DNA from: Bolinopsis microptera
Lineage: Eukaryota; Ctenophora; Tentaculata; Lobata; Bolinopsidae
Assembly: GCF_026151205.1 (NCBI RefSeq)
Contig: NC_087079.1
Coordinates: 13,664,945 to 13,728,944 of the forward strand
Reading direction: 5' to 3'
Length of the DNA: 64,000 bases
Shown here piece after piece: positions 46,201 to 54,600 of this stretch. The notes below the pieces were generated by a model. That model saw only the letters and a program-made list of their open reading frames with translations, was not told where the DNA came from and made no database searches. The translations under genes and the position numbers were made by a program. Each line of letters begins with the position of its first letter. Within the stretch, counting starts at the first letter, position 1.

Positions 46201-48261
46201 TCACACGTGCTTTATATTGCCCTTGCTGTTGTGACCGGACATAAGCGCCGTACTGTCCACACTGTCCCTATCCTCGGAGAAGTTGTCCAGGTTTTGTGCC
46301 AGCTCGTCCAGCTCTCTTAGTCCCTTGTCGTGCTCTTCTATCTTGTGCTCCAATAACGACCTGTGTCACGTGTTAAGTCACGTGTCAAGTCACGTGTCAA
46401 GAATGAAACAAAAATAAACATTCTCTTTCGCAGTTTCGCTACAACTTCTCCCACTCCTAATAAAGTAACATTTCTGTAATAAAGAACTTTAATGAAGAAC
46501 TCTGAAACTTAATCACCTGTGAAAATGTAAAGCAAATCCCAGGAAAATGAAAGCGACAGGTATGAGTATGGCCGTGGCGACCCATGCTGCAGCCTGTGAT
46601 GCTGTCCAGAACTTTATCCAGCAGATCAGTCCAAACTCCGCCATAAACATGATGATACCTGCGGAGTAGGAATTATCTTGATAGGGTGACTAGACACGAA
46701 CATAATAAATATGTACATGCGATTCGTAAACGGATCGATATTATACATATTTTACTTTGATAGTTAAGACCATAATGATTATATCTCAGAAAGCCAATGA
46801 CATTTGACAGTTAAAGTTAAAGTAGTTAAATGTACATAATTCTGCAATACTATTCAAACTTTATCATATTGCAGCGGGATAAAGTTCAGAAGCGGAAGCA
46901 CGGTGTTTAAGGAGTTTAGTATTGTAATTGTTCAGCCTATTTTTTTATCTTGAATCATTACGATCTCGGTTGGCATGGACACAAACATCTGATTACATTC
47001 CAATCCAGCGCATTTTAACAAACACGATCCTCTAAACAATAAACATCGTCAGATTTCAGATTTGGCGGACAGGTGCAGATGTTAGTGGCTAATGTTTGCA
47101 AGTAATATGATGTTAGTGGCTAATGTTTGCAAGTAATATAACAGACTGTTGTATTACGATGGCAACAATCCAAGTTAACACGAGCAACCTATTTCAACAA
47201 ATGTCGAACAGGGCCAGTAAAGATATATTATATAATAGTAGGAACTCAGAGTATCTTGACTCTAGAAATACGGTACTTATTACGTAGCTAGTCGCATGAC
47301 AAGCGGTGATTGGTCACGTGATATTACTACAGTTAGAAAACAGTTTCTACGAGTGGGGAATCAGGGAGCTAACAAATTTTGAGATTTTACACGGCTGAAA
47401 GTTTTCTTAACCTACCTAGCACGGTCGAGAAAGCCCAAGCTATTGTTATGTAGTGTTGAAACCGCTCGTGAGCTGGGATAATACCACCACCAACAAAACC
47501 TGACTTCGCATCAGTCTTTACTGTCTGAAGAGGGTTTTTAAAGTGAGGTTTAATCGGAAACAAATTATGTTTTCCTGGATGGTTATTGGTTATCATGAAT
47601 ATTACTCAGTTCTGTCTAAAATAATTAAACCGATCCAAATGTAACTTTCAATAACAGCTTCCCGAACTACCGTAAGATTAATTATCGAATCAAACTTTCG
47701 TTTTATAACCAAAAACAGCATGCCTAAACAGACCTGAAGATTAGGTAGAATACAGGTAGCGACCATCAGAGCAAACAAATAAACGGAAATAAGAACAGTA
47801 GTGACTACAGAGAAGAGTATGAGGATGTAGGGAGGCACTGCCACAGCTTCACACGTGTTATCACCAGGGTTACACTTGGTGGATGTCAGGTCTACTTCCA
47901 CCATCGCTACCATCGCAAAACCTGGTGCAATTTGGAGGTAAAAGTCAAGTGCATGTTGGCACTTCTATGTATAGTAAAATGGAGGGGTTCTAATTTATTC
48001 TATGACTAATTTATCAAACGTTAGATCTTCCATTTCAAATTATAATGCAACACAGTTTTCTGTTATCTATCATAATTCATAATGACACGGTATAAGATAT
48101 ATTTGTCACGATCAACGCAAGATAAGAAGTTAGCTAGATACCACAGATCATAAACCTGAGAGAAGAGTAGATATTCTGCTGGCTTCTTTAAGTTTAGACT
48201 TCGCCAGGAGAGTCTGTCGTATCTTGTGGGACCCGTTTGCTTCCAAGTCGTCAGACACCAT
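46201..48261 (-). CDS. ORAI: ORAI store-operated calcium channel, intact right copy
   Basis: Plasma-membrane pore subunit of the CRAC channel, gated by STIM. Five exons: 48,261-48,156; 47,921-47,734; 47,524-47,416; 46,658-46,517; 46,360-46,201. Phases agree and give 234 residues. The pore helix [11 protein letters not shown] places the selectivity-filter Glu at residue 44, Arg at 29 and Gly at 36, matching human E106, R91 and G98. An extracellular loop with two Cys (CNPGDNTC) follows TM1. TM2 reads [16 protein letters not shown], with Tyr where vertebrate ORAI has the gating His134. TM3 contains AWAFSTVLG and [12 protein letters not shown]4 is [20 protein letters not shown]. The C-terminal helix reads [19 protein letters not shown] transposon ends 76 bp upstream of the ATG. 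Confidence 0.96.
47078..47139. repeat. Two tandem copies of a 31-bp unit
   Basis: A perfect direct duplication of a 31-bp unit beginning gatgttagtggctaatg, within the ORAI intron 3 (minus strand). No coding consequence. Confidence 0.9.
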
Positions 48262-48336
48262 ATTAAAGCTGTTCAACTATAATAAACATATGAGAATTGT
48301 AAATTGTCGTAGTTTATTTTATTTATATACCTAAAC

Positions 48337-48700
48337 GGTCATACATCAGTATTCCGACGGCAGTACGGCGGCAGTACGGCGGCAGTCCCGCGGCAGTACG
48401 GCGGCAGTACGGCGGCAGTCCCGCGGCAGTACGGCGGCAGTCCTGCGGCAGTACGGCGGCAGTCCTGCGGCAGTACGGCGGCAGTACGGCGGCAGTACGG
48501 CGGCAGTCCCGCGGCAGTACGGCGGCAGTATAGTGACAACACTTATATCAGAATTTTGATCCAATTATTCCATGATTTTGATGATTCGTTCACATTGATT
48601 TGTGAATTAAAAATATATTTCGAGAAATCAATAAGTTGTAAATAAGTTCATACAATATCATTATAATTTTAAATCAGTAACTGTCACCCTGGAGCAATAA
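48337..48700 (+). repeat. Left inverted terminus of the foldback element
   Basis: Terminal 23 bp (ggtcatacatcagtattccg plus 3), then about 16 units of 11 bp to 48,530, then about 170 bp of AT-rich sequence that is mirrored at the right end. The 11-bp period equals roughly one DNA helical turn, so each unit presents the same face. Confidence 0.85.
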
Positions 48701-48846
48701 AATATTAAAATAATTCAGATTCATTGCAGGTACTTCTGGTATCTTTTGTATTTCTCTGATCTGATTATCGTCAACATCTGAACACCTAAATCTTGAAGAA
48801 TGGATTCCTCTCTCAGCTCTACTACATCATCCCCCAGTATCCCTAG

Positions 48847-49521
48847 TCCGTCTACTTTTCAGAAATCAAACTCAGAGATTGTAAAGATTGCAGGACGGAG
48901 GACTACACTCGACTACCTTGTGGAGAACTACAGCTGAACATATCCCTCTGCAGTTTACATCGAACGACACTACTGGCTAGTAGATCTCGTCCCCTCTCTC
49001 CTAGTCCTACCAACGATCCTACTATCCTTCCTGGTGCCACTCAAGCTGTTATACCTTCTAGACGAGGAGGAGCTACTCCACCAGATACTGATAATGCTCG
49101 CCTAGTAAGACCTGTGGTTACACCTACCCGACCCTCTTCCAGTTCCTCACCACCACCTAGTAGACGCCGTCTGAACACTGATGAAACCTACTCCCGCTCC
49201 TCTGTAGCTGGCGAAGCCTTATCCTCCTACAACAGAGTGCACAGAGACTTTGCCAACCGTCCTGATACCTCCATCAGCCTCTCAAAGTTCCTGAAACAGA
49301 AACGAATCCCTGAAAGATCCTTCTACCGCAAGAAGAAGATGGCAGAGCTGATTATCCTTGATAGACCACGATTCGGCAGTCTCATCAAACAGATTCTCAT
49401 GGAGGAGCGGACTGACAGGATCAACCAGCAGATTCTCTCTGACCGATGTGGGGCTATCCTCAAGCAGAGTGACTTTCTGGAGAAGAAACAACTCGCAATT
49501 GCTGCTGGAAAGATTCTCTAA
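48847..49521 (+). CDS. HTH-like protein encoded by the foldback element
   Basis: The frame is open from 48,847 to a TAA at 49,519-49,521, and the last ~135 residues look securely coding. The N-terminal part is low-complexity (SSSSSPPPSRRRLNTDE). Then come SLSKFLKQKRIPERSFYRKK and MAELIILDRPRFGSLI, a helix-turn-helix-like arrangement with a basic recognition helix, and a helical tail ending KKQLAIAAGKIL. An ATG at 48,800 opens a different frame (MDSSLSSTTSSPSIPSPST) that stops at about 48,937. A frameshift or small intron between the two is therefore possible; the overlap region includes a Cys-rich phrase (CKDCRTEDYTRLPC). No DDE or HUH residues are evident. I do not recognise the family; DNA binding is inferred. 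Confidence 0.6.
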   Translation, partial: SVYFSEIKLRDCKDCRTEDYTRLPCGELQLNISLCSLHRTTLLASRSRPLSPSPTNDPTILPGATQAVIPSRRGGATPPDTDNARLVRPVVTPTRPSSSSSPPPSRRRLNTDETYSRSSVAGEALSSYNRVHRDFANRPDTSISLSKFLKQKRIPERSFYRKKKMAELIILDRPRFGSLIKQILMEERTDRINQQILSDRCGAILKQSDFLEKKQLAIAAGKIL

Positions 49522-49524
49522 ATG

Positions 49525-49888
49525 TAAATTATTTTATTGCTCCAGGGTGACTGATTTAAAGTTATAGTGATATTGTATGAACTTATTTATACAACTAATA
49601 TTGATTTATCCAAATATATTAATTGACAAATCATCAAAATCGTCTCTTTAATTGACAAATCAATGTGAACTAATCATCAAACTCATGAAATAATTGGATC
49701 AAAAGTCTGATATAAGTGTTGTCACTATACTGCCGTGGCACTGCCGCCGTACTGCCGCGGGACTGCCGCCGTACTGCCGCCGTACTGCCGCGGGACTGCC
49801 GCCGTACTGCCGCCGTACTGCCGCGGGACTGCCGCCGTACTGCCGCCGTACTGCCGCCGTACTGCCGTCGGAATACTGATGTATGACC
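49525..49888 (-). repeat. Right inverted terminus of the foldback element
   Basis: Mirror of 48,337-48,700 with fewer 11-bp units (about 13, from 49,733 to 49,868). The unit count differs between the ends while the flanking sequence stays similar, which points to array expansion or contraction after the element formed. Confidence 0.85.
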
Positions 49889-50193
49889 ACATAAACATTA
49901 AAATTAGTGATACAATAATTTAGTTTTATCATGGAAAATTGACGACACACAAATCATAAACATTTTCAACTATTTAGCTGAACCGTTCACTTGATTGATT
50001 AAAAATAAAGCATCTGACTGAATAAACAAATTGTCAAAAATAAAAATCATCAAAAATGCCAAATATTTTTCCGAGTGTTCGAGTTTCAAACAGTTTTCCG
50101 TTTCCTGACTTGTTCTTCACGTCATCACTTCATCTAACAGAATACAACCAGTACAATTATAGATAACACTTGTTTCAGGTGACGTTTCAACTT

Positions 50194-51318
50194 TCAGTCT
50201 AAAGAAGCCTGTTTTGATTTATCAAGAATTTCCTCTTCTCTTTCATTCATTTTCCTCTTCTCAGCTTCAATAACTTCTGGATCAAGAGCAATATCGTTCT
50301 TAGCCATAAGCAATGTAAACTCCTGTTTAGGCAACAACTGAACCTGTTTACGAGCAAGATTGCTCTTCATTACAGTTAGCGTTATCAGGAGCCCAGTTAT
50401 ATTGGAAGATGCCCAGAACAGTAAATAAAGAGACTGAATCTGATCTGAAGCTAGGAAAAACAATTTACCTCCCACTAAAGCTGAAAGGGAGACTAACATA
50501 ACCGCCATAGTTTTACTTTCACCAAATGATTCTCTGAGGGTTATAGACCGACTTTTTGGCATTTTAACGGGGTATATAATACCCTGTCTAATAAGCCTGA
50601 ATAGAAAGACACTAAGTACCACGTTAACAGCTGGCAGTATGTACAGTGGGTCTGGTTGAAGTAAGTTTGGTACCCACAGAAACGGAGCTTCTGCTAGTTG
50701 GGTCGCGTAGGCTTGTGAGAAGAGATACAGACCACAGACGTTCACATAGCTGAGGGCTATACCAGTCCAAGCAGTCCGTTTTCTAACTTTATGTGGCCCC
50801 CCAATTAAACCATGATCTGAACTGTACTGATCAACCACTGACTGGACATCCTCTGCTTTCTCGTAGTTTCTTTTGTCCTTCCAAAAAGCCAACTCAACAT
50901 GTTTCCTATAATACCACTCAGAATGAGGTAAACTCCTCTCCAACCGCCGACTATTCACAACCCGACTATACAGACAGTACACGGCTCTCAGTGCCACCGC
51001 CCACGTAACAACCGTTAAACCAGCGGCTGTGGTGTCTAACTCGGGGAGTAGCGCTGCTAACTGTGCTAAAACCTCCCCTGATCGAGCCTCGCCAGCAAGT
51101 GTTGATAATGCTGTGTCGGAGATACTGAGAGGGTTTGTTTGGTCGACTGCGGCCAGTTTGCTGGAGATGAGGGGGTCGTCAGACATGATGGCGGGGGCGA
51201 GACCCGCGTCTTTGGCGGGTCGTGAGAAGTCGAGCAGGGTGCGGTGTGGAGTGTGGTGGAGACATGGTGAGGGTCTCAGTTGGTGGAGATAGAGGATCTG
51301 TTTTGTGCATCGCCTCAT
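50194..51318 (-). CDS. COX18: COX18-like mitochondrial membrane insertase, right copy
   Basis: Intact 374-codon intronless mirror copy of 36,423-37,547, with the same presequence and five hydrophobic segments. Three amino-acid changes, all conservative, show both copies under constraint or very recently separated. Downstream, the foldback transposon sits between the stop codon and the original AATAAA at about 48,320 (minus strand), so transcripts may use a signal within the element instead. AGA lies 382 bp upstream in the same orientation. Confidence 0.65.
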   Translation of the reverse strand: MRRCTKQILYLHQLRPSPCLHHTPHRTLLDFSRPAKDAGLAPAIMSDDPLISSKLAAVDQTNPLSISDTALSTLAGEARSGEVLAQLAALLPELDTTAAGLTVVTWAVALRAVYCLYSRVVNSRRLERSLPHSEWYYRKHVELAFWKDKRNYEKAEDVQSVVDQYSSDHGLIGGPHKVRKRTAWTGIALSYVNVCGLYLFSQAYATQLAEAPFLWVPNLLQPDPLYILPAVNVVLSVFLFRLIRQGIIYPVKMPKSRSITLRESFGESKTMAVMLVSLSALVGGKLFFLASDQIQSLYLLFWASSNITGLLITLTVMKSNLARKQVQLLPKQEFTLLMAKNDIALDPEVIEAEKRKMNEREEEILDKSKQASLD

Positions 51319-51699
51319 TGCGCTAACCTGAGGAGCTGAAGAGTTACAAACTTACTAGTTCTACTGTTGTGAATAAATGTAGATCATTAATTTGTGTCGA
51401 TAAAGAAGTGAATTTGTTCATCCAAAAAAGCTGATAATAATTGTATTATATTTATAAAAGTATTATTATATTCAGTTTATTCACAATGTAAAAAATGTAC
51501 AAACAAAAATCTGTCCCCGCTTAAATCCTTAATAAATCCAAAATTATTTCACTTCTAGCTTGTCCGAAAATGTCTTTTAAATATTATCCCTAATTTGATA
51601 TTTCAAACTTTCAATCAAATTAATCAAAACCTAATCTCAATTTTAAAATCTTCCCATCAAAGTATGTCGTCAGAAGACACGTGATCGTCATCTTCTCAG

Positions 51700-54600
51700 C
51701 TAACTCAGGCAATCCACCTCCACAACCCTGGTCTTAGCACTGTCCTGACTGTCTCGTACCGAGTAAGGGAACTTGTCCATACCGTAACATGCTGCTCCGT
51801 ACTTTCCGTACTTATCTGTGATTGTAGTTTTTAGACACGTGTCACGTTTGTGTTACGTTTGTGTCACGTCTCTTTGGCTACAACTAAAATAATAAAACCG
51901 AACGACTGATAGTTGGACCTTTGGTTGAGTGAGACGAGAAACACAGAAGAGAATGCAAATCTTTAAGCTTTGATAACAATATAACATTGATGATACGGAA
52001 AACGAGCTACATTTCAATTAATTCGAGGCGTTATATAACAAGAAATGCGACCGCTTTTCTTTTCTTCTTTTGTGGATGGCCGCTCAATTTCCCGATCCGT
52101 GATGGCGTATTTATCATATTCCATACAACCTGGGGACGGCCCAGTCTTTACTGTTTATATAAACATGCAAATATGGCGAAGTGACATGCCGACTGCCGAG
52201 CGCCGCCCAGTTAATATAATTCTATTGAATTTGAAAATCGTGTATACTTCTATGTTACCATATGTTTATTGTTTATGCAACCTGACACGGATCTGTGCAA
52301 AATAGTAATACTAACTCAAAATAATAATAATATGCTATCAATTAGTGCCTAGTGGGATACGTACATGATGAAATTAATAATGTACTTGGTTGGTTCAGCG
52401 CTGGCTGCGCGCCAACAATTATATAATTCAGATTATCACGCAAAATAACTTTGCGCAGGTAGTCACGTGGGCGATAACAGTGCTCGCAGGCACGTACGGT
52501 CGCACACTCGCAGGTACGGTCGCAAAGCTACCATATTTTAAAAAAAACCTCGATCGCTAACCCTTGTCCTTGACTCTTTTGTGCCTTCGGCACCTTTGAG
52601 TCATGGATCGGGAAAAAATAGACTGCAGAGATAAGGTACACTATACAGAGATAAGGTACACTATAAGAAATAAGGTACACTATAACTCAATGTACAGGAC
52701 GAATCTTCTACAATAGGCAGGATGATTAAAAGCATCCCTCCGCAATCATTAGTAACATGAATATTGAATAGACACGTGTACACTGTACAATACAAGTCAG
52801 AACTGCCCAATACTACCACACTGATTTAAAATATGTACGATACTCTAAATGTAAGGCACTTTACTATACAGAATATTGCTGACTTACTTGCAGCAATAAC
52901 AGCTCCGCGCAGGGAGTTGGGATACTTGGTAGATATTCTAGTGATGGATTCTTCAGCTGCTTGTTTAGGAGACATTCCCCCTGGGTGAAATATTTTCTTG
53001 TAAGAGGTTACAAAACTTATTGTAATTTGCCAAATTCGGTTATTTTTTCATGAACTTTGTTGACTATGTAACTCAATTACTGAAACGGAATTCATCATTA
53101 AATACCAAACATCCTAGTCGCCAAGTATGTTGGCAAAAACCAATCTGTTTTTCAACTATCCAATATATTGCTAATGTTACATCAGACGTTACCTCGCATA
53201 AGCTCGACAGCTAAGAAAGCAGGACTGAACCTCATCATGATGTCACCATCCCCAGTTGCCACAGCACCACCCACATTCTCGTCCACAAACGCACCACACC
53301 CCGGCAATGCTGAGTCACTAGACCTTCCTGGAGGGGGACATATCATTTGACAATATTCAAATAACCCAGTGCAAAAGTAAAAGTGCATTACACGATAACA
53401 ACTCTAATTATAGATTATTCAGACGATATTGAACTCCGTGTAGTGTTTACCGGGTATCTTATGGTTCTTCCCGTTAGTAGTGGTGCCCGCTGCCATCTTG
53501 CCATGTCTGTCAAGAGTTATCATTCCTATTGTATCGTGATTTCTTCTAATGGATAAATTGTTGTTTACTCCTATGACTGTATAGTGTATATTGCAATTGT
53601 AGTGTATTCATTGTCTTTCAATCTTATTATGAGGATAATGATTTTGAATTTGAAAATAGAATAATTTTTTTAATCATCATATGAGCCCTATTGATGAAAA
53701 CGATTAAAATCCAAGAGCTGAAGGTACCCACATGACAGCTCTGGTATTCACCTATTTATTGATGATTTTCTGTAATGGTGATCGTCTGTTAGAAGATTAG
53801 GAATATAGGGTCCACACTTAGTGGTAGAGTTTACCATGTTCTTCCAATAATTGGGCTGACAGTTTGCTTTTTTCCAGTCCTAAATGTTTTCATTTGTAAT
53901 TACAGCTGTTAAAGAAACCACCCAACAGTTATCAACTTAGAGTTGATGTTATCCATGGCAGACAATAGTAGTGTATACAGTGGCGTAACGAAAGGCCCTG
54001 CTGACCCCGCTGTGCAGGGGGGCGCCGTCTTAGGGGGGCGCCAAATCGTCGTTTGAATGTGGGACAATTTCGAAACTTAACTAAAGTACTAGCAAAACTG
54101 CGCGTTTTGCTCTAGATACACACTTTTTTAGAGATTTTACTGGCGTATTCTTTAAAATCACCTAATTTGTTCAATTTTAGGGAGGGGCACCATAAGGGTA
54201 GGGGGCGCCAACAGGGGGGCGCTTTTTTCGGCAGGGGGGCGCCAACAGGCAACGTTACGCCACTGAGTGTATACAATAAAAATACTAAAACTTTAATATC
54301 GATGATAACATGGTTACCTCCCAAATGTTGATGGATCTTTGAGATGAAAGGGGTTGACTCTTGAAACCCAATGAAAGAGCAAAATTGGTGGCATTTTCTC
54401 CAACAAGTACAGAATGATAGGTGTGCTCCAAAACAGCCCTTGCAACTTTACTTGCCTCTCGGACAGATTTCAACTACAAATATAACAGTACAGTTGAAAA
54501 TAATTCACTGATGACAGCATCACTTTGAATTTAACAAGTTGATCTCAAAATTTTCACAGATTAGCTCCGTTTTAAAATGAAATACTAGAACTTGCATGAC

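Larger units (their letters stand above)
48337..49888. mobile_element. Foldback DNA transposon with 11-bp subterminal arrays
   Basis: 1,552 bp flanked by an imperfect 8-bp duplication acctaaac / acataaac (48,329-48,336 and 49,889-49,896). The left arm has an empty site near 37,835 (ttatttatacatataaag in reverse complement). Terminal inverted repeats of about 360 bp start ggtcatacatcagtattccg at both ends. They contain GC-rich arrays of an 11-bp unit (ggcggcagtac with variants ggcggcagtcc and cgcggcagtac). An AT-rich inner part follows (ttcatacaatatca...caccctggagcaataaaat, mirrored near 49,530-49,590). The 0.8-kb centre holds one frame. The 8-bp duplication resembles hAT or P-type insertion, but no known transposase domain is present. 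Tandem repeats in long TIRs recall Drosophila FB elements. Confidence 0.9.

Noticed and set aside
48340-48540. Regularly spaced short GC-rich repeats resembling a CRISPR array
   Set aside because: Units are 11 bp with no unique spacers, lie in inverted termini of a transposon, and the genome is eukaryotic.
48339-48564. Cys-rich repeat proteins (LPPYCRRTAA units) on both strands of the foldback termini
   Set aside because: Translations of the 11-bp array; all frames stay open because GC-rich units lack stop codons.
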